A stretch of DNA of 64,000 nt from Frigidibacter sp. SD6-1. Lineage in GTDB: Bacteria > Pseudomonadota > Alphaproteobacteria > Rhodobacterales > Rhodobacteraceae. Made by a program: the position numbers and the translations under genes. Below are positions 1 to 7,530 of this stretch, one piece after another. Under the pieces are notes generated by a model. The model made no database searches. It was not told where the DNA came from and saw only the letters and a program-made list of their open reading frames with translations. Numbering within the stretch: the stretch's first letter is position 1; every line of letters starts with the position of its first letter. The DNA lies in NCBI RefSeq assembly GCF_030143255.1, contig NZ_JARJNR010000001.1:310001-374000 (forward strand), read 5' to 3'.

Positions 1-84
1 GGCGCGCTCACCGCCTCGCGCCGCATCCTTTATGTGCAGGCGCTGCCTGCGGCACTGGGGCTGGCGGCGGTCTGGTTCCTCTAA
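1..84 (+). CDS. C-terminal end of an unidentified protein (partial)
   Basis: The window opens inside a reading frame that ends at the TAA at 82-84. The last 27 residues end in a hydrophobic stretch (LPAALGLAAVWFL), as in a final membrane helix. The fragment is too short to assign to a family. The frame has the G/C third-position bias of the neighbouring genes. Confidence 0.5.
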   Translation, partial: GALTASRRILYVQALPAALGLAAVWFL

Positions 85-157
85 GCGGCGGGCCTGCGTC
101 ACTCTGCCTCTGGCGCCGGGAGCCTGAACCCTTAGATTGGTGGCGGAGGGTCCAGCG

Positions 158-502
158 ATGCCCGAACTTGTCCGCCTTTACATCCGCCACGTGATCATCG
201 GCTTCCTGCTCGGGGCGGCCTTCACCGCGCTGCTTCTGTGGCTGAACGTCGCGAACCTCTGGCATCTGGTGACGGCCACGCGCGAGGGGCCGCTCGCCGT
301 CCTGATGCTCGTCGTCTTCAACACGATCGTCTTTTCAGGCGTGCAGTTTGCCTATGCCGTGATGCAGATGGCAGAGAGACCGGGTGGGGCTGGCGGCACC
401 AAGGCGCCCGTCGCGCTGACCGAACCGGCGCCTGTCGCGGCACAGAAGACAAGTGGCGGGAACCGCAGCGACCGTGCCGGCGTGAATTTCCCGAGAGCCT
501 GA
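158..502 (+). CDS. small inner-membrane protein, function unknown
   Basis: This is a 114-residue protein with two hydrophobic segments (about residues 10-32 and 45-67) and a polar, Ala/Pro-rich cytoplasmic tail, so it probably forms a two-helix membrane hairpin. I chose the ATG at 158 because a GGCGGAGGG ribosome-binding site lies 8 bases upstream; an in-frame TTG at 137 has none. I recognise no domain. Coding bias supports a real gene. It may be a lineage-restricted envelope protein. Confidence 0.6.
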   Translation: MPELVRLYIRHVIIGFLLGAAFTALLLWLNVANLWHLVTATREGPLAVLMLVVFNTIVFSGVQFAYAVMQMAERPGGAGGTKAPVALTEPAPVAAQKTSGGNRSDRAGVNFPRA

Positions 503-677
503 CTAGTCAGGTGGGAGCCAGATACCTGGGCCAGGACCCAGGCAGAGCCAGCCCCCTCGGAAAAGAGTATCGGCCACTGGAAAAGGGCCGGATACGAGAA
601 GAGCAGAACCCGCCATCAAACAATCTATGCCCGCAGCTTGGCAGCTTCAAGGCGGGACTGTCGGGGCTTGACGAAAT

Positions 678-692
678 GTTCGTCTTTCGTTC
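678..692 (+). promoter_or_regulatory. LexA (SOS) box in the mmcB promoter
   Basis: The direct repeat GTTC-N7-GTTC (678-681 and 689-692) matches the known alphaproteobacterial LexA consensus exactly. It sits after a TTGACG -35-like element (668-673) and overlaps the expected -10 region, so a bound repressor would block transcription of mmcB. A third GTTC at 695-698 follows. Confidence 0.8.
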
Positions 693-702
693 ATGTTCTT
701 CC

Positions 703-1158
703 ATGTCCAGTGATCTGATGCCCGGCCAGGTACTCGCGCGCGGTGTTTGCCGCCATCTCCTGTCGCACGGGTTCGCGACGGTCGAGGAACTTGTGCCCGC
801 GCCGGGCCTCAGGGTCGATGTCATGGCGCTCGGGCCGAAGGGCGAGGTCTGGATCGTCGAATGCAAATCCTCGCGCACCGACTTTGTGAGCGATCGCAAG
901 TGGCACAGTTACCTCGAATGGGCGGACCGGTTCTTCTGGGCGGTGGACGCCGATTTCCCGGTCGATCTGCTGCCCGAAGGGGCGGGCCTGATCATCGCCG
1001 ATGGCTATGATGCCGAAATACTGCGCCTTAGCCCCGAGGCGCCGCTGCCGGGGGCGCGACGCAAGGTGATGCTTATGAAATTCGCGCGCCATGCCGCGTT
1101 GAGACTGCAATCCTATCGCGACCCGGGCGTGACGGCGCAGGGAATTATCGCCGTCTAG
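703..1158 (+). CDS. mmcB: MmcB family DNA repair protein
   Basis: This is a 151-residue cytoplasmic protein of the MmcB family. In Caulobacter the family is SOS-induced and contributes to mitomycin C resistance, and it resembles PD-(D/E)xK nucleases. Visible signature: VDVMALGPKGEVWIVECKSS, with the ExK-type acidic/lysine pair, followed by a W/F-rich stretch (WADRFFWAVD) and DLLPEGAGLI. The ATG at 703 lies just downstream of a perfect LexA box; ATG 718 is an alternative start and ATG 676 would lie upstream of the operator. The gene converges on and overlaps the next gene by 14 bp. The precise enzymatic role is not established by this sequence. Confidence 0.85.
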   Translation: MSSDLMPGQVLARGVCRHLLSHGFATVEELVPAPGLRVDVMALGPKGEVWIVECKSSRTDFVSDRKWHSYLEWADRFFWAVDADFPVDLLPEGAGLIIADGYDAEILRLSPEAPLPGARRKVMLMKFARHAALRLQSYRDPGVTAQGIIAV

Positions 1159-1366
1159 GCTTGCCCTTCCCAGACCCGCCTGCGCGCATCTCCCGCGCCG
1201 CTTCGGCGGCCGCGCGCAGCTCCTCGGCGATTTCCTCTGCCTCCTCGGGATCGAAGTCGAGCGGCAGCTCGAACCCCTCCGCCTCGACATAGATGCGCAC
1301 CATTCCCTGATCGGTCGGACCGATCTGCAGATTGGCGGCGATATCGCTTTCCTTGTTGATGCCCAT
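1145..1366 (-). CDS. DUF6324-like small conserved protein
   Basis: This is a 73-residue acidic protein beginning MGINKESDIAANLQIGPTDQ, with a long charged helix (DPEEAEEIAEELRAAAEAAR) and a basic tail. I chose the ATG at 1366 because GGAGG precedes it by about 9 bases; an upstream in-frame start lacks this. It resembles short conserved Rhodobacterales proteins of the DUF6324 type, with unknown function. Its 3' end overlaps mmcB convergently. Confidence 0.65.
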   Translation of the reverse strand: MGINKESDIAANLQIGPTDQGMVRIYVEAEGFELPLDFDPEEAEEIAEELRAAAEAAREMRAGGSGKGKPRRR

Positions 1367-1663
1367 CTCGGCCTCCGGATGTTCAGTTTCGGTTCTGGCG
1401 GAAGCGCGAAGAAAATCCAAGCCTTAACCGCCGATCGCCGTTTCCCGGCGGTGCGGTCGTCCGCCTGCCTGTGGATAAGTGCTCTGGCGAAAGCTTGCGC
1501 CGCGCGGGCACTGCGGTCGTACATGGGAAGGCGGCACAGGATCTGCTCCGTGATCGTGACGAATCATGCGAAATGGCCGCGTTGTGCCAGGCGGAACTCG
1601 GCGCCTGGCACTCTGTCGCAGGTCGGATCGCGACCTGACGAACAAAGCAGGAAGGACATCGGG
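1367..1663. other. intergenic region without a recognised gene
   Basis: This is 297 bp between a minus-strand gene and a possible plus-strand small gene. I see no convincing reading frame, RNA fold or repeat. It must hold the promoter of the DUF6324-like gene. Confidence 0.4.
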
Positions 1664-1939
1664 ATGTTGGACAGTGCAAGACGCGTCATCGCAACCCTGA
1701 CGGAGCCCGGAATCGGTCTTCTGGCGCGGGCCATCGTGGCCTCGCTTCTGATCGACGCGTTCGGCCAGCAGACGCCGGTCGCCCTCGCCATCGTCTTCGT
1801 CCTCGGCCCCGGCCTCGACCTGCGTCGACGCATCAACCGGCAGGCACCGGTCGCTTGCGGCACGCCGATTTTCCGGTTGACCCTTTCCGCCAAACGCCCT
1901 AATCCCACGCCCGAGTGCCGCCTTAGCTCAGTTGGTTAG
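1664..1939 (+). CDS. possible small membrane protein running into tRNA-His
   Basis: This 91-codon frame starts at ATG 1664 with an AGGAAGG-like ribosome-binding site. The first 60 codons show strong G/C third-position bias and encode a hydrophobic segment (LARAIVASLLIDAFG, then VALAIVFVLGPGLDL). After about residue 63 the composition stops looking coding, and the stop codon lies 23 bp inside the tRNA-His gene. It may be a real small protein whose 3' end was shortened or frameshifted, or a remnant. I do not recognise a family. Confidence 0.4.
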   Translation: MLDSARRVIATLTEPGIGLLARAIVASLLIDAFGQQTPVALAIVFVLGPGLDLRRRINRQAPVACGTPIFRLTLSAKRPNPTPECRLSSVG

Positions 1940-1993
1940 AGCACCAGATTGTGGATCTGGGGGTCCCCCGTTCGAGCCGGGGAGGCGGTACCA
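1917..1993 (+). tRNA. tRNA-His (anticodon GTG)
   Basis: A full cloverleaf is visible: acceptor GCCGCCT/AGGCGGT (G1 paired with U72), D arm GCTCAGTTGGTTAGAGC, anticodon stem CCAGA/TCTGG enclosing TTGTGGA with anticodon GTG, T arm with TTCGAGC, and an encoded CCA. The base before G1 is T and the discriminator is A73, so the canonical G-1:C73 His identity pair is absent. This matches the known alphaproteobacterial variant recognised by a divergent HisRS, which is encoded at 41120-42616. Confidence 0.95.
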
Positions 1994-2270
1994 TGACGCC
2001 CCTTGAGAAAGCAGCACCGGCATTGGGTGGCGGGCGCGCCCGCGCTCCGACAATTTTCGCCCCGCCGGACAGCCTGGCATTCACCGGAAGCCGGATCCGG
2101 CGCCCGTCGCGCCGCGATATTGCCGAATTGCACCGTCTGCCAGACCGTGGCGCGGGTCATCCATGGTGGCGATCTGGCGGGTGAGTGCGCGCTTCCTGCG
2201 GAAGGCACGCCGCGCGGGTCTCGGCGGAGACGACCGGGGAAAAGCCGTTTTAAATCAACATATTGGATGG
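1994..2270. other. spacer between tRNA-His and tRNA-Ser
   Basis: This is 277 bp with no convincing gene. A short A/T-rich patch (about 2249-2266) lies next to the 3' end of the minus-strand tRNA-Ser. I see no clear terminator hairpin with a T run. Confidence 0.4.
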
Positions 2271-2360
<90 letters not shown>

Positions 2361-2541
2361 GCACTTCGGGGGTCGTCTGGGGGCGGGGTTTAGCCGGGGT
2401 TGCGGGCCTCTGCAACAGCAAAATGTGGCGCCGACCGCCGGACAGGGGGCGACAAGGCGCCGACCGCGCGGGCGGCGCTTATTGGCACCGGCAGTGACAC
2501 AGGATAGGCTTTGGCAGCGCAGGTTCTGGCAGGTAGGGCAG

Positions 2542-3402
2542 ATGCGGTTCGTCGCACTGATTTTTCTCGTCGCGGTTTTCCTTGGTGGCATGGCGCCCCG
2601 GCCCGGGCTGGCCGAGGCGGCGCGGGTCTCGGGCATCGACGCCGTTGCGAGCGCGCTTGAGGATGCGATGCTCCTGCCCGAGCTTCTCGACGTGATGGCG
2701 CGCGAGGGCGCGGCCTACGGTGGCGATCTGGACCGGCAGTTCCTGCAGGGCAGTGGCGGGGCCTCCTGGCAGGCGGAAGTCGAGCGGATCTATGCGCCTG
2801 AACGCCTCGGTCCGCTCTTTCATGCGGCCTTCGCGGCGGAGCTCGACCATATCGGGGTCGATACCCGGCCGATTCTCGCCTTCCTCGGTTCCGACCTTGG
2901 CCAGAAGATCATGCGCCTCGAGCTGTCGGCCCGCGACGCGCTTCTGGACGACGGCATCGAGGAGGGCGCGCGCGCCATGGCCGCGCGGCTCGAGATCGAG
3001 GGCGACGGGCGCTACAAGACACTGCGCCGGTTCGTCGATGCCAACCATCTGGTCGACATGAATGTCTCGAGCGCGCTCAATGCCAATGTTGCCTTCCTCA
3101 AGGCGCTCTCGGCATCGGGGGGTGCGAACACGGCGCTGCCCGACGACGAGATCCTCGCCCGGGTCTGGGCGCAGGAGGGCGAAGTGCGCGGCGAGACCGA
3201 CGCCTGGCTTCTGGCCTTCGGCACGCTGGCCTACGGACCGCTCCCGGACGCGGAACTCGACCTCTATCTGGCATTTTCCGAGACTGCGGAGGGCGTTGCG
3301 CTGAACCGGGCGCTCTTTGCGGCCTATGACCGGATGTTCGTCACCGTCTCGGGCGACCTGGGCGGCGCGGTCGGCCGCTGGATGGTCGGGACCAACCTGT
3401 GA
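2542..3402 (+). CDS. exported DUF2059-like protein
   Basis: This 286-residue protein has an N-terminal signal peptide (MRFVALIFLVAVFLGGMAPR, likely cleaved near residue 25). The mature part is alpha-helical and resembles DUF2059 proteins (LLPELLDVMAREG and, later, ILAFLGSDLGQKIMRLE); their function is unknown. The ATG at 2542 follows an AGGTAGGG ribosome-binding site. It is the first gene of a three-gene operon: its TGA overlaps the GTG of the membrane hydrolase by 4 bp, and that gene overlaps a P450 in the same way, so the three are probably translationally coupled. Confidence 0.7.
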   Translation: MRFVALIFLVAVFLGGMAPRPGLAEAARVSGIDAVASALEDAMLLPELLDVMAREGAAYGGDLDRQFLQGSGGASWQAEVERIYAPERLGPLFHAAFAAELDHIGVDTRPILAFLGSDLGQKIMRLELSARDALLDDGIEEGARAMAARLEIEGDGRYKTLRRFVDANHLVDMNVSSALNANVAFLKALSASGGANTALPDDEILARVWAQEGEVRGETDAWLLAFGTLAYGPLPDAELDLYLAFSETAEGVALNRALFAAYDRMFVTVSGDLGGAVGRWMVGTNL

Positions 3403-4637
3403 AAGCGCCGCGCCATGCCGCCGAAACCGGTCCGGTCCGGCGCCGGAAGCTGTTCTACATTCCGGGCTACGACCCTTTTCCGCCGCGCCGCTACCGGGAG
3501 CTTTATCGCAGCCAGGCGGCGCTGCAGGCCGAGCTTTCCGGTCACGATATCGCGCTCGCGCCGAAGGCGGGCGGTGGCTATGGCTGGCTGATCGAGGCCG
3601 AGGTCGAGGGCCGCGATGTGTCGGCAGAGGTCGAGGTTCTGGTCTGGTCCGACCTCGTGAAGGCCTCGATGGGGCAGGGGATCGTCGAGACCTATCGCCA
3701 GCTTTTCCGCACCTCCTGGCTGTATGTCGGCTCCGGCGCGCTGCGGCGGCTGATGCGGTTGCGGAAAGGGCCGATGATCGCGGCGCTTTATCCGATCGCC
3801 GCGCTGATCCTGCAACTCCTGGCGGCGCTCGCCGTGGGCCTTGCGGCGGCGCACTTTCTGCCGGTCGGCGGGCTGCCGGGCGGCCTTCTTGGACTGATCA
3901 TTGTCGCGGGCAGCGTCTGGGGCGGGCTCTGGCTCTTCCGTCGCCATGACCGGCGCATTTACGCCTGGTACCTCATGCATGACTATGCGTTCACCACGGT
4001 CGAGGACGGCGCCTATCCGGCGGCGCTCGAGGCGCGGATCGCCGATTTCCGCACCCGGATCGCCGCCGATCTGGCGCGCGACTGGGACGAGGTGCTGGTC
4101 GTCGGCCATTCCTCGGGCGCGTATCTGGCGATCTCGATCCTCGCCGACCTGATCCGGCGAGAGCCCGTTCAACCCGACGGACCGGCGCTGTCGCTTCTGA
4201 CCCTCGGGCAGGTGGTGCCGATGGTCAGCTTCCTGCCCGGGGCGGGGCGGCTGCGAGAGGATCTGGCCTATCTCTCCGAACGACCGGAACTGGCCTGGGT
4301 CGATGTGACGGCGCCGGGCGATGGCTGTGCCTTCGCGCTGTGCGATCCGGTGGCGGTCTCGGGCATGGCCGGACCGGCGCAGCGCTGGCCGCTGGTCCTG
4401 TCGGCGGCCTTCAGCCGCACGCTGTCGCCCGTGCGCTGGCAGCGGCTGAAACGGCGCTATTTCCGTCTGCATTTCCAGTATCTTTGCGCCTTCGACAATC
4501 TGACGGGCGCGCCGGACGAGTATGACTACTTCGCGGTGACGGCGGGCCCGAAGACCCTGTGGCAGCGCTTCGGCGGGCGGGCGCCGTCGAAAAGCCGGGT
4601 CGTTGAACCGCAAAATCCCTATGGAGCGTTCCGGTGA
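3399..4637 (+). CDS. membrane-anchored alpha/beta-hydrolase-like protein
   Basis: This is a 412-residue protein. It opens with KLFYIPGYDPFPPRRYRELY, like the first strand and oxyanion region of a lipase, and carries a nucleophile elbow G-H-S-S-G at residues 236-240 (candidate catalytic Ser238). Two hydrophobic helices lie between (about 125-145 and 155-180), splitting the hydrolase fold and probably anchoring it to the inner membrane. A candidate distal motif is DEYDYFAVTAGP near residue 370. It overlaps the upstream DUF2059-like gene (GTGA) and the downstream P450 (GTGA). Substrate unknown; a lipid or ester is an inference from the fold and location. Confidence 0.65.
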   Translation: MKAPRHAAETGPVRRRKLFYIPGYDPFPPRRYRELYRSQAALQAELSGHDIALAPKAGGGYGWLIEAEVEGRDVSAEVEVLVWSDLVKASMGQGIVETYRQLFRTSWLYVGSGALRRLMRLRKGPMIAALYPIAALILQLLAALAVGLAAAHFLPVGGLPGGLLGLIIVAGSVWGGLWLFRRHDRRIYAWYLMHDYAFTTVEDGAYPAALEARIADFRTRIAADLARDWDEVLVVGHSSGAYLAISILADLIRREPVQPDGPALSLLTLGQVVPMVSFLPGAGRLREDLAYLSERPELAWVDVTAPGDGCAFALCDPVAVSGMAGPAQRWPLVLSAAFSRTLSPVRWQRLKRRYFRLHFQYLCAFDNLTGAPDEYDYFAVTAGPKTLWQRFGGRAPSKSRVVEPQNPYGAFR

Positions 4638-6001
4638 GCGGTCACAACCCCGCGCCAAAGCCCGAGCCGCGTGCGGGTCGCGTCTCGCTCTGGCGTTACC
4701 TGCGACTGTTCCGGCAGGATATCCTCTCGGCCCAGCCCGCGCGGCTTTACCGCGCCTGGATGGCGGAATTCCGCACGCCCTTCTTCCGCTCCTACCTCTG
4801 CAACCATCCCGACCTGATCGACCTTGTGCTGAAGGAACGTCCCGCCGATTTCCCGAAATCCGACCGTATCCGCGAAGGGCTGGCGCCGCTTCTCGGCCGC
4901 TCGGTCTTCGTCACCAACGGCGCCGAATGGCAGGCGCAGCGCCGCATCATCGACCCGGCGTTCGAGGGCGGGCGTCTGCGCGAGATATTTCCGGCAATGC
5001 TGGCCGCCGCCGAGGCGGCCTCCGCCCGGCTCGTCCCCCATGAGGGCCAGGTGGTCGAGGTCGAGGAGGCGATGAGCCATGCCGCCGCCGACATCATCTT
5101 CCGGACGCTCTTCTCGATCCCGATCGAGGATGAGACGGCGGCGGCGGTCTTTGCCGCCTTCCGCCGCTATCAGCGCACCCAGCCGCTGCTGAACCTCGGC
5201 GCCTTCCTGCCCCTGCCGCGCTGGCTGCCGCGCTTTCACCGGCGCAGCACCCGCCGCGCGGCGCGGGATATCCGGGCCCTGATCACCCGGCTGACGGAAC
5301 AGCGGATGGCCGCGATCCGCGCGGGCAGCGCGCCCGACGATCTGGCGACCAAGATCATGACGACAGCAGACCCCGAGACCGGGGCATGTTTCAGCACCGA
5401 AGAGATGGTCGATCAGGTGGCGATCTTCTTCCTTGCCGGGCACGAAACCTCGGCCTCGGCTCTTGCCTGGGCGCTCTATCTGATCGCTGCCCATCCAGAG
5501 TTGCAGGACCGCGCGGCAGCGGAAGCGGCGGGTCTGCCGGACCTGCCCGGCTTCTCCGACATCGCCGGGCTGACCATCCTGCGCGATGTGTTCCGCGAGA
5601 CGCTCAGGCTTTATCCGCCGGTGCCGATGATGGTGCGCGAGAACCGCTGTCCGGTCGATCTTCGGGGCAGGGCGGTCCGGCCCGGCGCACAGATCGTTCT
5701 GTCGCCCTGGCATGTGCACAGGCACGAGCGGCTTTGGCACGATCCTGACATATTCGACCCGGACCGGTGGCGGCGGGAGGATGGCCGAACTTCGGCGCGC
5801 GACGCCTATTTTCCTTTTTCGGCAGGGCCCCGCGTCTGCCCGGGCGCGGGCTTTGCCATGATCGAAGGTCCGCTTGTTCTGGCGATTCTCCTCAGATCCT
5901 GGCGATTCGCGGTCGAAAAAGCGGACATTCCCGCCCCGATTGCATTTTTGACGGTTCGATCCCGATCCGGCATCAGACTGTTTCTGGGTCGTCGGCAATA
6001 A
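4634..6001 (+). CDS. cytochrome P450
   Basis: This 455-residue haem monooxygenase has all core P450 motifs: I-helix oxygen-binding AGHETSAS near 268-275, the ExxR motif (ETLR) at 322-325, PERF-region DPDRW, and the haem-binding loop FSAGPRVCPGAGFAM with proximal Cys402. There is no N-terminal signal anchor, so it is probably cytosolic and uses ferredoxin or flavodoxin-type donors; none is encoded beside it. It starts at a GTG overlapping the hydrolase stop. The sequence resembles bacterial class P450s that act on fatty acids or terpenoids, but the substrate cannot be read from sequence. Confidence 0.9.
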   Translation: MSGHNPAPKPEPRAGRVSLWRYLRLFRQDILSAQPARLYRAWMAEFRTPFFRSYLCNHPDLIDLVLKERPADFPKSDRIREGLAPLLGRSVFVTNGAEWQAQRRIIDPAFEGGRLREIFPAMLAAAEAASARLVPHEGQVVEVEEAMSHAAADIIFRTLFSIPIEDETAAAVFAAFRRYQRTQPLLNLGAFLPLPRWLPRFHRRSTRRAARDIRALITRLTEQRMAAIRAGSAPDDLATKIMTTADPETGACFSTEEMVDQVAIFFLAGHETSASALAWALYLIAAHPELQDRAAAEAAGLPDLPGFSDIAGLTILRDVFRETLRLYPPVPMMVRENRCPVDLRGRAVRPGAQIVLSPWHVHRHERLWHDPDIFDPDRWRREDGRTSARDAYFPFSAGPRVCPGAGFAMIEGPLVLAILLRSWRFAVEKADIPAPIAFLTVRSRSGIRLFLGRRQ

Positions 6002-6175
6002 CCGGCCACCGCTCTGAGGGACCTGACGTCATATTCGCATGACTCCGGTTGACCCAGATTTCGCCGCAATTTAGCCACAGCTCTCACCCGTCATTCACTC
6101 ACCGGTCTGCTTGTTATTGCTGGGGTGCAACAAATGAAGCTGTCCATAGCGTCTCGCCATCAGGGCGAGGGCAAT

Positions 6176-6346
6176 ATGTCGCCGCTGGGCTGGTTGCGTA
6201 TTGCCGTCCCGACCTGGTCGCTGCGCGGCGCGGCCTTCCGTCATCAGCACGCGGATGGCGGGCTGTCGCGCGAAGAACTGCAGGCGCTGTTCCGCAAGGA
6301 TCTGCGCGCGCCTGTCCTGATGCCGCGCAAGGGAAAGGCCGACTGA
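6176..6346 (+). CDS. small hypothetical protein
   Basis: This is a 56-residue basic protein starting MSPLGWLRIAVPTWSLRGAA and ending LRAPVLMPRKGKAD, with G/C-rich third positions throughout. I chose ATG 6176 because GGGCGAGGGC precedes it; the same frame is open from ATG 6134. A short inverted repeat (CTCGCC/GGCGAG) lies just upstream and could affect translation. I recognise no family. It lies between the P450 operon and the convergent methyltransferase gene. Confidence 0.45.
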   Translation: MSPLGWLRIAVPTWSLRGAAFRHQHADGGLSREELQALFRKDLRAPVLMPRKGKAD

Positions 6347-6445
6347 CCGGCCGATCAAGCCCAAGTCGAGGCGACGCCGCTACCCTGCGGGCTGGCGCAG
6401 TCAGGCTGCACGCGCGCCTTCCCCAGCTTTCCTGACCTTGAGCCC

Positions 6446-7462
6446 TCAGCCGCGCCGACGCGCGCCGCGCTCGCGCCGCTCCGCGCCTGAAGGCTCGCCC
6501 GTGCCGTCCGAGGCGGACGAGAAGGCGCCGAGCTTCGACGCGATCTCGTCGAGCGTCGGGCGGGGGCCGCGCGGGTGGCTTTCGAGCGCGGCGCGCATCG
6601 AGCGCAGATGGTCGGGCATCGTGCCGCAGCAGCCGCCGATGATCGTGGCACCTGCATCGCGCGCCAGAACCGCATATTCGCCCATCAGTTCCGGCGTGCC
6701 GTCATAATGGATATGGCCGTCGTGATATTTGGGAATGCCCGCATTGCCCTTGGCGATGACCGGCAGTTCCGGGCCGGCCGCCATGAAACCCATGACGGTG
6801 CGCATCAGGTCAGACGCGCCGACGCCGCAATTGGCACCGAAGGCAAGCGGCGGGTTCGGCAGGTTCGCGACCAGCGCCACCATCTGCGCCGAGGTGAAGC
6901 CCATCATCGTGCGGCCCGCCGTGTCGAAGCTCATCGTGCCGCACCAGGGCATGCCCGCCAGCGCGCAGGCCTCGGCTGCCGCACGGAATTCCTCGGGGGC
7001 AGAGATGGTCTCGACCCACAGGACATCGGCCCCGCCCTCTTTCAAACCTTCCGCCTGTTCATGAAAAACCTCGACCGCCGTGGCGTGGGTCAGACTACCC
7101 ATCGGCTCCATGATCTCGCCCGTCGGGCCGATGGAACCTGCGACGACGACCGGGCGGCCCGCCGCATCGGCGATCTCGCGGCCAAGGCTGGCGCCGACGC
7201 GGTTCAGTTCGCGCACGCGGCCTTGCGCATTATGCAGCTTCAGCCGCGCGGCATTGCCGCCGAACGTATTGGTCAGGAAGAGGTCCGACCCGGCCTCGAC
7301 CGCATTGCGGTAAAGCGCGCGGATATTGTCGGGCCGGTCGGTGTTCCACAGTTCCGGGGGCTCGCCCGCCTCAAGCCCCATGTTGAAGAGGTTCGTGCCC
7401 GTCGCGCCATCGGCCAGAAGCCAGTCGCGGTCGGCAAGAAGGCGGGAAAGGGTATTGGTCAT
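6446..7462 (-). CDS. bmt: betaine-homocysteine S-methyltransferase family protein
   Basis: This 338-residue enzyme is of the homocysteine S-methyltransferase (zinc thiol methyltransferase) family. N-terminal DGATGTNLFNMGLEAGE and TNTFGGNAARL, central GSIGPTGEIMEPMG, and zinc-binding cysteines in GANCGVG and GGCCGT are all present. It is annotated in Rhodobacterales as betaine-homocysteine methyltransferase, making methionine and dimethylglycine from betaine. A dimethylglycine/sarcosine-type dehydrogenase is encoded 5 kb away on the same strand, which fits betaine catabolism. A different methyl donor (for example S-methylmethionine) cannot be excluded. The C-terminal 15 residues are a basic low-complexity tail. 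Confidence 0.8.
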   Translation of the reverse strand: MTNTLSRLLADRDWLLADGATGTNLFNMGLEAGEPPELWNTDRPDNIRALYRNAVEAGSDLFLTNTFGGNAARLKLHNAQGRVRELNRVGASLGREIADAAGRPVVVAGSIGPTGEIMEPMGSLTHATAVEVFHEQAEGLKEGGADVLWVETISAPEEFRAAAEACALAGMPWCGTMSFDTAGRTMMGFTSAQMVALVANLPNPPLAFGANCGVGASDLMRTVMGFMAAGPELPVIAKGNAGIPKYHDGHIHYDGTPELMGEYAVLARDAGATIIGGCCGTMPDHLRSMRAALESHPRGPRPTLDEIASKLGAFSSASDGTGEPSGAERRERGARRRG

Positions 7463-7530
7463 CGCAGGTCCTGACAGGCAAGAATGGCTTTGGGGTCACG
7501 CTGCCCCGCCCTCATCCTCTGCCACGCCGG

